A stretch of DNA of 37,673 bases from a virus: IMG/VR virus record IMGVR_UViG_3300042518_001378, positions 1-37,673 of that record. One strand, given 5' to 3'. Positions 23,285 to 32,147 of this stretch are shown here, piece after piece. The number at the start of each line of letters is the position of its first letter. The first letter of the stretch is position 1. The notes beneath the pieces were generated by a model. It ran no database searches and had not been told where the DNA came from. It was given only the letters and a program-made list of their open reading frames with translations. The translations under genes were made by a program, and so were the position numbers.

Positions 23285-25128
23285 TAGGAGTTCGCTTGAC
23301 TGAGAAGATTCCCGAGGATTTCCGTGGTCGTGACTTGCGAGAGCCGAGTCGGGTTGAGGGCCGAGACTTTCGCGAGTTCGCTCGATAGCTCGGTTCTCAC
23401 CTGTGAGGCGATGGCGGCGGCGGTTGGCACGATTGGCGCGTCGGTGAGGGTGGTGACGGTGGCAAGCGTGCCGGATGGGGCGAGGCGCGAACTGATGGCG
23501 GCGTCGATGCGGCCCAATTCAACGGAGAGTTCCGAGCGGATGGCGGCGGGGGTGAGGACTGCCGTGCCGAAGCCTGCATCTACGGGGACTCCCAGACTAA
23601 CCGATCCAGCGGCTGGGACTGCGCATGTGCCGGTGAGGTTGCCATTGGCATAGACGGTTCCGGTGCGGACATCTGCTACTGCGGCTTGTCCGAGGTTGTT
23701 GTCGGCGGTGAAGAAATCTGAATAGGTCGTCGATCCGTTTTTTGCTTGGCGGAATTTTGCTGTTGTCGGCGTGGGATCAATTAGGAATTTTGGGCAGTTG
23801 ACCGCCACCATTCCATTCGGAGAACTAATGAGGGAGCCAGAGACTCGTATAATTGCCGAAGCGTTCGTGCTGTTAATCGCGTTGGCAGCGTTGGAGGAGG
23901 TTATATCACCAGTTACATTGATTGTTGCGGCAGAGGTTGTGGTAATAGCACGCGCATTGACTCCTGCCCCGGCAGTTACAGTGCAATTTGTTGCCGAAAG
24001 CACACCGGCCCCAAGATTTATACCAACATTGGTCGATGTTCCTCCAGTAATTGAACTGGACGAAATGTTAATGGTGGCACTGGCTCCATTTGTTATAGCA
24101 GCGGAGGAACCGCCAGTATTTCCTGAAATGGTGCTTCCTGCGGAAATGCTGATAATTCCGCCTCCATTTAGATATATTCCGGCATTTTGGTCGGTTGTGC
24201 CGCCAAACACACTGCTCCCGGAAATGTTAATGTTCCCCGATGCATTATTCCATACACCGTATGAGCCATAAGAGCCGCCACCACCGGAAATCGTGGATGC
24301 CGTGAATGACAAAATGCCTGCCGCATTGTTGCTCACAGCATAAGCGCTGACCGCGCCATTGCCACCAATACTGCACTCGTTAAACGACACGGTTCCAGTG
24401 GAGTTGTTATTTAAAGCGGCAGCAAATGCAGCATTCATTGTCAAAGTGGAATTACTTATTACAATTCCTCCACCGCCCGAATTTTCGACAGCATGCGCAC
24501 CGGTTGCACTATTTGTTCCGATGACGCGTCCACCTGTTGCCGTCATGTTGGATATTGTCATGGTGCCACTTGAAGAAAAAACAATCGCTCGCGTGGAAGC
24601 TGTCCCCGCTGATCCTGTTGCTCTGCAATTCGTCAGAGTTGGCGAGGCAGATCCGCTTATTGTGAGGCAATTTGCAGAGCCTGCCTGTATGTATGCACCG
24701 GTGATGTTGTAGCTTGCCGCCATCGTGAAGCTCCCGCCTGTGGCGATCGTCAGCGGCGTATTAACATAGTTTAGCAACGCACCCATTCTGCGAGCGGTTC
24801 CGGTGGTCGCTGTGCCTGCGTTCACGGCTTGGAAAATCTGACCGACCGCCGAGGTGATCGCAACCGGGGTTCCTGCATTTGTGCCAGGTGCGATGCAGTT
24901 TGCCGTAAGCGCAAAGTTCGTTGTGCCGAGAGATACGATCATGTAGATTTGCCCAGGGATAAACGATCCGCTGGTGTCCACGGTTGATCCTGTAAGGTCG
25001 ATCGATTGGTCGAGTGCGACCGTAAATCCGTTTGCGTAGACCGTGTCGTTGAGCGATGGCACTACGCCACCTGTCCAAGTTCCCGGTGCGCTCCAGTTCC
25101 CGCTTGCGGCTGCTTTGATAGTGGCCAT
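23284..25128 (-). CDS. Tail fibre / adhesin with beta-helix repeats
   Basis: 614 residues. It starts with KAAASGNWSAPGTWTGG, a common N-terminal motif of phage fibre and surface proteins. Residues ~130-460 are low-complexity Gly/Ser/Thr/Asn-rich repeats (GGGIVISNSTLTMN, NASGNINISGSS, GGGIISISAGSTISG), as in right-handed parallel beta-helices. Short motifs such as TISGxxG recur about every 20-25 residues. A C-terminal helical part (AIRSELSVELGRIDAAISSRL, RTELSSELAKVSALNPTRL) may trimerise. The repeat region is clearly AT-richer than the flanks, which suggests acquisition or rapid exchange. It likely binds the host surface. Confidence 0.75.
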   Translation of the reverse strand: MATIKAAASGNWSAPGTWTGGVVPSLNDTVYANGFTVALDQSIDLTGSTVDTSGSFIPGQIYMIVSLGTTNFALTANCIAPGTNAGTPVAITSAVGQIFQAVNAGTATTGTARRMGALLNYVNTPLTIATGGSFTMAASYNITGAYIQAGSANCLTISGSASPTLTNCRATGSAGTASTRAIVFSSSGTMTISNMTATGGRVIGTNSATGAHAVENSGGGGIVISNSTLTMNAAFAAALNNNSTGTVSFNECSIGGNGAVSAYAVSNNAAGILSFTASTISGGGGSYGSYGVWNNASGNINISGSSVFGGTTDQNAGIYLNGGGIISISAGSTISGNTGGSSAAITNGASATINISSSSITGGTSTNVGINLGAGVLSATNCTVTAGAGVNARAITTTSAATINVTGDITSSNAANAINSTNASAIIRVSGSLISSPNGMVAVNCPKFLIDPTPTTAKFRQAKNGSTTYSDFFTADNNLGQAAVADVRTGTVYANGNLTGTCAVPAAGSVSLGVPVDAGFGTAVLTPAAIRSELSVELGRIDAAISSRLAPSGTLATVTTLTDAPIVPTAAAIASQVRTELSSELAKVSALNPTRLSQVTTTEILGNLLSQANS

Positions 25129-25130
25129 GA

Positions 25131-25409
25131 TTAAAGTCCTTTGGAGTAGATGAATTTTTGCAACGCAGCCTGCACTTCGGAGACTGCCGTGCGGGCCTCG
25201 TCGTCGGCTACGGCGAGGGAGCCAAAAAGCACGGTGCGGGATTCGGCGGCTTGCTCGATCTGGTCACCTTCAAAGCGCGTGGGCGTGAGGGTGAGGACAA
25301 CCGAGGCGTCCGGTTGGTCGGGCGCGTTGTAGCGTCCAGAGACGGCGAGCGTCATGGCGTAGCGGTCGTAGGATTTTTCGTTGATTTCGATTGGGTTGCT
25401 TGCGTTCAT
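25131..25409 (-). CDS. Small tail-region protein, function unknown
   Basis: 92 residues (MNASNPIEINEKSYDRYAMT). Mixed alpha/beta pattern: a strand-rich middle (VVLTLTPTRFEG) and a C-terminal helix (ARTAVSEVQAALQKFIYSKG). It lies two bases upstream of the adhesin gene, among fibre genes, so a structural or assembly role is likely. The family was not recognised. Confidence 0.65.
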   Translation of the reverse strand: MNASNPIEINEKSYDRYAMTLAVSGRYNAPDQPDASVVLTLTPTRFEGDQIEQAAESRTVLFGSLAVADDEARTAVSEVQAALQKFIYSKGL

Positions 25410-25427
25410 GGTGTTTGGATTTGAGGT

Positions 25428-25820
25428 TTAAGAAAATTGGACGGAGGTTTTGGAAGACCACGCGCCGGTGGCGGATTGGGTGGCCGTGACCGACCCATCG
25501 GCATCGGTGGTGATGCGGGTGATCGTCCAGCCGGGGGAGGATTCGGCGGTGCCGGTGGGGGCGGTGCCGTAATAATGATAGGGTTCTGCCCAAGCGGCGC
25601 GGGCGATGTTGGAACCGCCCTCGGTGAGGGGGACGGGGGACCATGCCTCGCCGTCGAAGACGAGGATGTCGCCCATCTCCGCCCCCTCGCCAGAAAGGCG
25701 AGAGGCCGGGATGGTGACGGGCATGACCTGCCAACGCGCTCCCGTCCACTTCCACTTCCGATTGCCGGAAGTGAAGGTGTCGTTGACCGACGGAGAACTG
25801 GGAAACGCGAGGGCGGACAT
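25428..25820 (-). CDS. Short tail fibre-like protein
   Basis: 130 residues. The N-terminus (FPSSPSVNDTFTSGNRKWKW, then TGARWQV) is a tail-attachment-like module shared with the neighbouring coiled-coil fibre protein. A GDILVFDGEAWSPVPL segment repeats the sense of a W-containing beta turn. The rest is strand-rich and ends SSKTSVQFS. It is probably a short fibre or fibre-attachment subunit, paralogous at its N-terminus to the next gene. Confidence 0.65.
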   Translation of the reverse strand: MSALAFPSSPSVNDTFTSGNRKWKWTGARWQVMPVTIPASRLSGEGAEMGDILVFDGEAWSPVPLTEGGSNIARAAWAEPYHYYGTAPTGTAESSPGWTITRITTDADGSVTATQSATGAWSSKTSVQFS

Positions 25821-25826
25821 GGTTTT

Positions 25827-26696
25827 TTACTGCTTGTCGATTTCGACCCACGCTCCGTTGTAGGAGACATACTCTGCCATGTCGGTAGAGTCGATCCAGC
25901 GGAGACCGGCGGTGTGGGACGGGGCGGTTGTCGAGATGACATCCTTGATTTGCTTGCCGCTTTCGAGGGAGGAGATGTTCGACTGCGCGGTGGAGAGGCC
26001 ACCTTCCAAGGAGGAGGCGCGGCCTTCCAGCGAATCGATATCCCCTTCGGCGCTAGTCACCCTACCGGCCAAAGTGCTGGCGGCGGATTCGGCGGCGTCG
26101 AGGTCGCTCTGGAGTGTGTTGATTTCGCCCTCCGCCGTGTCGAGGCGAGTGTCGAGACCGGAGATGTCCGTGGCTAAATCGGCATCGGCGGCTTCCAGCG
26201 AGGAAACGGCATTGGCGAGGTTCGTGGAGGCGGCTCCGGCGAGGCTGGAGATGGCTCCGTTGAGGTTGGAATCCGCAGCTTGGAAAGCTGTTACGATTTC
26301 CGATAGCGAATTGAGGGCGGTGCCATCCACATTGGAAAGGACATCGTCCACCCGAACGCCGAGAGCGGTGATGTTGCTCTGGGCGGTGGAGAGGCCGGAT
26401 TGGAGGGAATCAATTTCCCCCTCGGCGGTGCCGACCCGGCTGGTCAAGCTCGACGCTGCCGACTCGATGGCCGAAATGTCGCTCTCAATCGCGCCTGCGC
26501 GGGATTCCAAAGCGGTGACGGCTGGGGCCGAGGCCACGCGGGCGTTGGTGTAGTAGAGGTTGTTGGAACCTTCGACAACCGCATCGGTTGTGCGAGGGAC
26601 GAGTTTCCAAGCGGTGCCGTTGTATTTCCACGAACGAGAACCGACGGAGTGGATGTCATTGAGGGCCGGTGAGGCCGGGAAGGAGATAGCTGCCAT
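25827..26696 (-). CDS. Coiled-coil tail fibre protein
   Basis: 289 residues from the ATG at 26696; the open frame extends upstream but this start precedes the conserved AAISFPASPALND module. After the SRSWKYNGTAWKLVPR turn comes a ~200-residue heptad-rich coiled coil of repeated words (IESAASSLTSRVGTAEGEI, SLQSGLSTAQSNI, LDAAESAASTLAGRVTSAEG, SLEGGLSTAQSNISSLESG). It ends with a small domain (SHTAGLRWIDSTDMAEYV, NGAWVEIDKQ). Repeated STAQSNI and AEGxIxSL units show internal duplication. It likely forms a trimeric shaft. Confidence 0.78.
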   Translation of the reverse strand: MAAISFPASPALNDIHSVGSRSWKYNGTAWKLVPRTTDAVVEGSNNLYYTNARVASAPAVTALESRAGAIESDISAIESAASSLTSRVGTAEGEIDSLQSGLSTAQSNITALGVRVDDVLSNVDGTALNSLSEIVTAFQAADSNLNGAISSLAGAASTNLANAVSSLEAADADLATDISGLDTRLDTAEGEINTLQSDLDAAESAASTLAGRVTSAEGDIDSLEGRASSLEGGLSTAQSNISSLESGKQIKDVISTTAPSHTAGLRWIDSTDMAEYVSYNGAWVEIDKQ

Positions 26697-26707
26697 GGTA
26701 GTGTTTT

Positions 26708-27046
26708 CTAGTTGTTGGTTGGTTTTTCGACCCAACTTCCTCCGAACCATTCGTAGGTGGTGAGGTCAAAAGTGTGTGTCCATCGCTGCCCGATGTAGGG
26801 GTGTGCGGGCGGCGTTTCGGAAAAGGTCGCGGGGAGGTCGGTGGCTTGCTGGTAGGTGCTGCCATTCCAAAGCCACAAAGTGCCACTATCCTGCGCAAGG
26901 TAGATGCGGGCCTCTTTGCCGGGTTGAGGAAAATCGGCCCGGGAGGGATAGATGACGAGTTGCTTGATGCTGTCATCGGGCAGGACAATCGTGAACTGGG
27001 AGAGGTCCAGTTGCTGGGTGATGTTGGTCTCGGTGATGGTCGTCAT
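26708..27046 (-). CDS. Small tail-region protein with WxWNGSTY-type turn
   Basis: 112 residues, beginning with a 4-base overlap with the gp11-like gene. Segments SGTLWLWNGSTYQQ and HPYIGQRWTHTFDLTTYEWFGGSWVEKP are the kind of short carbohydrate-binding or fibre-turn motifs seen in phage fibre proteins. The N-terminal half is strand-rich (FTIVLPDDSIKQLVI). Likely a fibre accessory or attachment protein. Confidence 0.62.
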   Translation of the reverse strand: MTTITETNITQQLDLSQFTIVLPDDSIKQLVIYPSRADFPQPGKEARIYLAQDSGTLWLWNGSTYQQATDLPATFSETPPAHPYIGQRWTHTFDLTTYEWFGGSWVEKPTNN

Positions 27047-28518
27047 GCGTAGGTGGCGGTCTCCCGGTTAGTCCACGCGACATTGGTCGCCTTGGCGGTG
27101 GCAGTGACGGTTCCGTTGGCAGAGAGCGCGGAGCGGGTGATGGTCCATTTGGCCACGGCGGCAGCGGAGCCGGTGGCTGGGATGTCGGAATTGAGGAGCA
27201 GTCCGTAGTAGCTGAAGGTGCCTGCGGTGTTGAGGGCGAAGGAGTGGATGAAGTTGTCCGGGTCGCGCTGGGTGGTGGGGGCGTAGAGACCGAGGGCGAC
27301 GACGACGATCTTTGCGCCGTTCGGGATCGCGGTGGTGAAAGTGATCGTGCCTGCGCCTTGGTTGACGAGGTAGTCGGTGGTGGGTTCCTGCACGACTCCG
27401 TTGATCGCCACAATGACATGGTTCGGGTCGCTGGACTTGAGGCCGGTGACCGAAAAAGTATTGAGTGTGCCGTTGCCGGTGAGGGTGGTTTTGGCCGATG
27501 AAAGGAGGCTTGCTTGGGGGAGACCGAAATTGAGGACGGCGGTGCTGCCTGCGCCGGTGTTGGTGACAAAGGGCGGGGTGGTGCCGGGAACGGCGGTGAC
27601 ATCCCCGACTTGGACGAGGAGCGAGGGATAACTAACGCCGCCTGCGGGACCGCCTCCGCTGACCTGCGCGGCATCGACCCCATCGCCGCCATTGCGGGAG
27701 GAGACGAGCTTGGAGGACATCCACGCAGGCTTGATCCGGCCTTTGCGCTCGGTGGAGTCCCGGCGCATGGCGGGGCTTTTTCCGAGGAGTTCGGTTTCTT
27801 TCGCGAGGAGCGCGGCTTTGTTGGCATCGCCGGTGAGAGGAACCGCGAGCTTGGAGGCGAGATTGGCCGTGAGGAGATCGATGAAGAGGGAATCGAAGAG
27901 GCTGACCTCGGTGACCTTCTTGACATATTCCAGAGTGATCGCCGTGCCGAGCCAGACATCCCAATCGGTCGTCCAACTGGAGGTGACGCCGGGTTGCTTG
28001 GTCGAACCGGCAACCAGGCAGCGGTAAACCGCGCCGTTGTTGGAAACCGCATTGCCGACCTCGTAGGTGCGTCCGGTGACCCATGCAGGCGAGCCGGAAT
28101 CGGCATTGGCGAGGACGAAATTCCCAGCGACCTCCCATGCCGAATCGCCGGTCGAGTAGTCGTAGTCGTTGACTCGGAAGACGCGCAAGCAGTCGGACGG
28201 GATCGCGTATCGGTAAGCCCACTTGTATTCCGGGCGCGGAAGGGTTTCGGCCACCGTGGTGGACTTCATTGCCCATGTCCATGAACCGGCAAGGAGGAGG
28301 GCATCGCGGACCTGCGGGTAGAGGGACTTGGCGAGGAGGAGGGCGTGGCTGCTGGAAGTGAACTGCTCGCCGGTGCCGATGCGGAGGATTGCTTGGCGGC
28401 AAAGTTCGTCTTCGGAAATCGAGACGGCTGGGCGGAATGCCGCCCTGCTCTCAACCGCCGACTTCAGCGCCGGTTGAGAGACTAGGTATTGAAGTTCTTG
28501 GAAGAACTGCTCTTTCAT
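27043..28518 (-). CDS. Tail adaptor protein (T7 gp11-like unit 6) with C-terminal fibre-like extension
   Basis: 491 residues. The first ~240 hold one gp11-like adaptor unit: DELCRQAILRIG, ALLLAGSWTWAMK, YRYAIPSDCLRVFRVN, AWEVAGNFVL, then SLFIDLLTANLASKLAVPL. The unit is interrupted by a ~50-residue insert (WVTGRTYEVGNAVSNNGAVY) like a chitin/carbohydrate-binding turn. A basic linker and then Ig/fibre-like beta-domains follow (GNGTLNTFSVTGL, VVQEPTTDYLVNQGAGTITF). The start overlaps the previous stop (ATGA), and its first residues (QELQYLVSQPALKSAVES) match the linker sequence between units in the preceding gene. In T7, gp11 forms a 12-fold ring joining portal and nozzle and anchors the fibres; the extension would fit fibre docking. 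Confidence 0.78.
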   Translation of the reverse strand: MKEQFFQELQYLVSQPALKSAVESRAAFRPAVSISEDELCRQAILRIGTGEQFTSSSHALLLAKSLYPQVRDALLLAGSWTWAMKSTTVAETLPRPEYKWAYRYAIPSDCLRVFRVNDYDYSTGDSAWEVAGNFVLANADSGSPAWVTGRTYEVGNAVSNNGAVYRCLVAGSTKQPGVTSSWTTDWDVWLGTAITLEYVKKVTEVSLFDSLFIDLLTANLASKLAVPLTGDANKAALLAKETELLGKSPAMRRDSTERKGRIKPAWMSSKLVSSRNGGDGVDAAQVSGGGPAGGVSYPSLLVQVGDVTAVPGTTPPFVTNTGAGSTAVLNFGLPQASLLSSAKTTLTGNGTLNTFSVTGLKSSDPNHVIVAINGVVQEPTTDYLVNQGAGTITFTTAIPNGAKIVVVALGLYAPTTQRDPDNFIHSFALNTAGTFSYYGLLLNSDIPATGSAAAVAKWTITRSALSANGTVTATAKATNVAWTNRETATYA

Positions 28519-30179
28519 TTTTTAGCGGGCATCGCTTGCGGTGAACCCATTTCCAGAAGTTGCGCCAGTTTCATGGCCAAGGTGACGATCAGCACATTGA
28601 GGAAAACGGGCGGGTATTTGCTGACATCGGTCACGATGCCGATGGTCTCCACTTGAATCGGCGAGACTTCGTTCGTGTGGATGTAACCGGAGACGATTTC
28701 CCATTTTCCAAAGTTCTCGTCCTCGTCCACGCCATTGATGCGAAGCACCTTGAGTGTGCCGGTTGGGAGGGCGTAGCGTCGGAGGTATCCAAACGCGGGA
28801 GCGGCGGCATCGGCGTTGATGGAAGATTGGATGCGAGCGAACTGCCAATCGTAGTCGGACAGCACCTCGTTGCGGGTCTGATCGTAGAGGCTGGTGGCGA
28901 GTGCCATCGGTTCGCCGTAGGGTTTGAACGAATCGGCGCTGCCCACGCGCAGGATGGCTTGTCGGCAGATTTCGGAAACCGTGTTGGCAGCGGTGGTGGC
29001 GCGGGGTTTGGCGGACTTCTCGATGAGGATGCGGATGCTGGGGCGCATCATGGTCTCGACGGCGATGGTTGCCATGGCCGAGGCGATGTCGCCCTTTTGC
29101 GTGAGCGGCATGGCGATTTTGCTGGCGAGTCGGGCAATCAGCGCCTCGGTAAAAGGCGCAGGGAATTGGGTGACATCGGTCTGGTTGAAGGTGTAGTCGA
29201 TCTTCACCGGGGAGCCGAGGTCGGTGTGGAGGAATCCCCCGACGATTTCCCATTGGCCGAAATTTTCCGAGGAGTCGATGTTTTCGACTCGGATCAGTTG
29301 CACAAAATCATTAGGCAAAGCATATCGTTTGGTAAATCCTTGGGTCGGCGCGGCGACATCTGCGGTGATGCTCGCCTGCTTTTTTGCAAAAGCCCACGGG
29401 ACATCGGAAAGAAGTTCTTCCAAGGTATGGTCGTAGAATGAATTGGCAAAAACCATCGGTTGCTTGATCAAGGTCTCGGTAGACCCCAAACGCATGATCG
29501 CCTGCTTGCAAATTTGTGTCCGTGTGGAAATCGTGTTGGAAGCCATCGAGTCGGCGATGGATTCGATTTCGCGTTGCAGGGAGGGACGCGCTGCCAGAGC
29601 TTCCATTTCTTTTATCGCGGCCTCGGCTTGACCGGCTAATCCCATGGCCATTGCGAGCTTGTAAGCCATGCGAACGACGACCATTTCTTTGAAAATGGCG
29701 GGGTATGTGGTGTCTGCCACAGGCGCGGCGATAAAATCAATCGCGATAGGTGTCGTGAGGTTTGTGTGAATAAATTCTCCCACAACCTCCCATGTGCCAA
29801 AATTCTCAACGGAATCGATGCCGTTGATTCGCATGATTTTCAGCGATCCAGCAGGAATCGGATATCGGAAATCGTAGCCGGTCACCGGGTTGACGGCATC
29901 CTTGACGACTCCCCCGGATTGATGCCGCGCAAACCGCCAATCGAATTCGGAAAGGATTTCCAAGATCGTGGGTTGGTAAAACTTGGCGGCAAACACAAAC
30001 GGCTGGCCTTGATTCTTGTAGGTTTCGGCATTGCCGACCCGCAGGATCGCTTGGCGAATGAGTTCCGAGGCGGTGGAGGTGAGAGTGCCAGTAAAATTGG
30101 CAACCGTCTCGATGGACTCCAGCAAGGCCGGTTTCGCCATGAGGAATTGGAGTTCTTGGAAAAGTGATTCGTATTTCAT
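28515..30179 (-). CDS. Tail adaptor protein with three tandem gp11-like units (units 3-5)
   Basis: 554 residues with three repeats of ~170. Each begins with a Q-A-I-L/M-R-hG box (ELIRQAILRVGN, QICKQAIMRLGS, EICRQAILRVGS). Each then has a W-F-A box (EFDWRFARHQ, DVPWAFAKKQ, DYDWQFARIQ), a core (IPAGSLKIMRINGIDS, LPNDFVQLIRVENIDS, LPTGTLKVLRINGVDE), an ENFGxWE(I/V)V motif and an IHTN/LHTD motif. Each ends with a hydrophobic helix (RMAYKLAMAM, RLASKIAMPL, TLAMKLAQLL). The linkers share PxLxxxI patterns (KPALLESIET, RPSLQREIES, RPSIRILIEK). T7 gp11 has one such unit in ~196 residues. Three fused units in one chain are unusual. The gene couples to both neighbours by ATGA overlaps. Confidence 0.8.
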   Translation of the reverse strand: MKYESLFQELQFLMAKPALLESIETVANFTGTLTSTASELIRQAILRVGNAETYKNQGQPFVFAAKFYQPTILEILSEFDWRFARHQSGGVVKDAVNPVTGYDFRYPIPAGSLKIMRINGIDSVENFGTWEVVGEFIHTNLTTPIAIDFIAAPVADTTYPAIFKEMVVVRMAYKLAMAMGLAGQAEAAIKEMEALAARPSLQREIESIADSMASNTISTRTQICKQAIMRLGSTETLIKQPMVFANSFYDHTLEELLSDVPWAFAKKQASITADVAAPTQGFTKRYALPNDFVQLIRVENIDSSENFGQWEIVGGFLHTDLGSPVKIDYTFNQTDVTQFPAPFTEALIARLASKIAMPLTQKGDIASAMATIAVETMMRPSIRILIEKSAKPRATTAANTVSEICRQAILRVGSADSFKPYGEPMALATSLYDQTRNEVLSDYDWQFARIQSSINADAAAPAFGYLRRYALPTGTLKVLRINGVDEDENFGKWEIVSGYIHTNEVSPIQVETIGIVTDVSKYPPVFLNVLIVTLAMKLAQLLEMGSPQAMPAKK

Positions 30180-31174
30180 TTGGATTCAATAATTCCGCAC
30201 AATTTGAGTGCGAGGGTCGTGGTGAGGAGTTGCACAAAGATCGGGGGATATTTTGCGACATCCGTGACTTTGGTGGTGATGTCCATGATGATGGGGGTCG
30301 GCAAGTCGGTGTGGACATGGCCACCGATCACCTCCCATTTGCCGCTATTCTCGCTATCGTCGAGGTTGTTGATTCGCAGAATTTGCCCGGTGCCTGCGGG
30401 GATCGCGTAGCGGAAGGCATAGCCCGAGGCCGGGTTGGCGGCATCCTTCGCCACGGAGACTTGCGAGCGGGCAAACGACCACTCGAAATCGGCGAGGAGT
30501 TCGTCGCGGGTTTGCTCGTAGAGAGATTGGGCGATGACCATTGGCTCGCCGTAGGGCTTGAAGGCTTCCAATGGGCCGACCCGGAGGATGGCTTGTCGGC
30601 AAATCTCGGTCACGGAATTCGCCGCCGAGGTGGTGGTCTTCGGCGCTTGCGTGTTGATGATCATAGTGCGAAGACCGGGCTTCTGCATGGTCGCGCCAAA
30701 GATTTCCGCCATTTGGCCGAACAGGTCTTTCGAGCCGGTCAGCGGCATGGCGAGGAGTCCGGCCAATTTGATCGTCAGCAATTCCACGAACAACGCCGGG
30801 AATTTCGTCGAGTCTGTTACGGACGCGATGTAATCGAGCGCGACCGGGGAAGAGAGGTTGGTGTGGATTTTGTCGGCGATGATTTCCCACACGCCAAAGT
30901 TTTCGTTGGAATCCACATTCCCAAAACGAAGCACCCGCAGAAAATCTGTGGGCAGAGTGTATTGAACCGAGTAGCCGGAAAGCGGAGCCGTGCCGCTGGT
31001 GAGGGAAACTTGCTTGCGGCAGAACTGCCAATCGAACTCGGCTTGGAGTTCCTCGACCGTCTGCGTGTAGAACAGAGAGCAATACTGCGCCTGCGCGGTC
31101 GCGTCCGTGAGCGCGGTGATGCGGGAATCACCGAGGCGGGCGAGGGCGAGGTTGCAGATTTGGATGTCTGTCAT
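30176..31174 (-). CDS. Tail adaptor protein with two tandem gp11-like units (units 1-2)
   Basis: 332 residues. Unit 1 (residues 1-160) starts DIQICNLALARLGDSRI, the classical N-terminus of gp11-like adaptors, then EFDWQFCRKQ, LPTDFLRVLRFGNVDS, ENFGVWEI and IHTN. Unit 2 (~190-332) has EICRQAILRVGP, DFEWSFARSQ, IPAGTGQILRINNLDD, ENSGKWEVIGG and VHTD. Unit 1 alone has the canonical start, so it is likely the ancestral copy. The gene ends in a 4-base overlap with the three-unit gene. It would form part of the ring between portal and nozzle. Confidence 0.82.
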   Translation of the reverse strand: MTDIQICNLALARLGDSRITALTDATAQAQYCSLFYTQTVEELQAEFDWQFCRKQVSLTSGTAPLSGYSVQYTLPTDFLRVLRFGNVDSNENFGVWEIIADKIHTNLSSPVALDYIASVTDSTKFPALFVELLTIKLAGLLAMPLTGSKDLFGQMAEIFGATMQKPGLRTMIINTQAPKTTTSAANSVTEICRQAILRVGPLEAFKPYGEPMVIAQSLYEQTRDELLADFEWSFARSQVSVAKDAANPASGYAFRYAIPAGTGQILRINNLDDSENSGKWEVIGGHVHTDLPTPIIMDITTKVTDVAKYPPIFVQLLTTTLALKLCGIIESK

Positions 31175-31199
31175 TGAGGCGCGGTCAGATCACAGATTG

Positions 31200-31232
31200 A
31201 AAAAGTGGGCGGCAGACATTTCCCGGTCTGCC
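31200..31232 (-). terminator. Terminator after the major capsid gene
   Basis: On the minus strand, GGCAGAC - 8-base loop - GTCTGCC, then GCCCAC and TTTTT. It lies in the 73-base gap after the capsid gene, the same place as the T-phi terminator of T7. It would reduce tail gene transcription relative to capsid. Confidence 0.6.
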
Positions 31233-31247
31233 AGCGGGGTGCGGGAA

Positions 31248-32147
31248 TTAGGCTTCGTCGCAGGCAACCTCGACGACTTTGGCCTCTTCCATGCGGACAG
31301 CACCGAGGCTGGCCACCGAGCGGATTTGGAGCGAGTGCGAGAGGTCCGTGCGGACATCCATGTAGGTTTTCAGACCACGCTCCGCGAGAACGATGCCGCT
31401 CTTTACATAGGCGTAGCAGGAGCGAACCGTCGAGGTGAGCGGCAGCAGTTGCGTGCGGCGGAATTTGAAACCCATGAAGGTGTTCACATTTCCGTCCACC
31501 AAGGCGCGAACCGTGTTGAAGTCGGCACTGGTCACTTCAGTCGAGCGGAGCAAGTCTTGAAGCTGGCGAGCCGAAACCACGATGATGCGTTCCTCCTCTT
31601 CGTCCACTTCGTTGGAGTCCAAGATGAACTTGGCGCGGCGAAGTTTGGCGATGGTGAGGCCGGAATTTGCGGCGGTTCCGCTTTCCACCATGTTGACAGC
31701 GACCTTTTGGCCAGCAGGCAACGCAACTGCGGTGAGGCCGGTTGTGCCTGTCATGGAATCTCCGCCGAGGGCTGAGATAATGACGGTGTCACAAGTGCGG
31801 GCATAAGCTGCACCGTGGGATTGGACGATGGGGCTTGTTGGCAGGACGACTTCGCCGAGCTTGGCCTCGTCCCATTCGTCGAGAAGTTTTGCGGTGTCGT
31901 ATTCCTTTGTGCGAACCCAGCGTTTGGCGAAGGTTTGATCGGTGATACGGGTTGTCACCGAGCGGTCCACGATTTCCGCCATCGTTGCGGTGGCAATCGT
32001 GTTGTAGGATTTCTCCTTACCTTCGATGGAATCCACGGTGACATATTCTTTCAGCCGGGAATTTTTTTGTTGAACGAGGTGTTTCCAGTTCGCGTCGAAC
32101 TGGGTCGTGTAGTGATTCGGGATAGTGGTCAGAACATTGTTAGCCAT
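31248..32147 (-). CDS. Major capsid protein (HK97 fold expected)
   Basis: 299 residues with the best ribosome site of the window (AAGGAGG, 6 bases before the ATG), as expected for the most abundant virion protein. It starts MANNVLTTIPNHYTTQFDAN. Segments KNSRLKEYVTVDSIEGKEKS, TDQTFAKRWVRTKEYDTAK, DKARTCDTVIISAL-like helices, EERIIVVSARQLQDLL and VNTFMGFKFRRTQLLPL match the class of podovirus capsid proteins that lies downstream of a scaffold gene. The C-terminus (SLQIRSVASLGAVRMEEAKVV) fits the A-domain end. A terminator follows directly. Confidence 0.85.
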   Translation of the reverse strand: MANNVLTTIPNHYTTQFDANWKHLVQQKNSRLKEYVTVDSIEGKEKSYNTIATATMAEIVDRSVTTRITDQTFAKRWVRTKEYDTAKLLDEWDEAKLGEVVLPTSPIVQSHGAAYARTCDTVIISALGGDSMTGTTGLTAVALPAGQKVAVNMVESGTAANSGLTIAKLRRAKFILDSNEVDEEEERIIVVSARQLQDLLRSTEVTSADFNTVRALVDGNVNTFMGFKFRRTQLLPLTSTVRSCYAYVKSGIVLAERGLKTYMDVRTDLSHSLQIRSVASLGAVRMEEAKVVEVACDEA

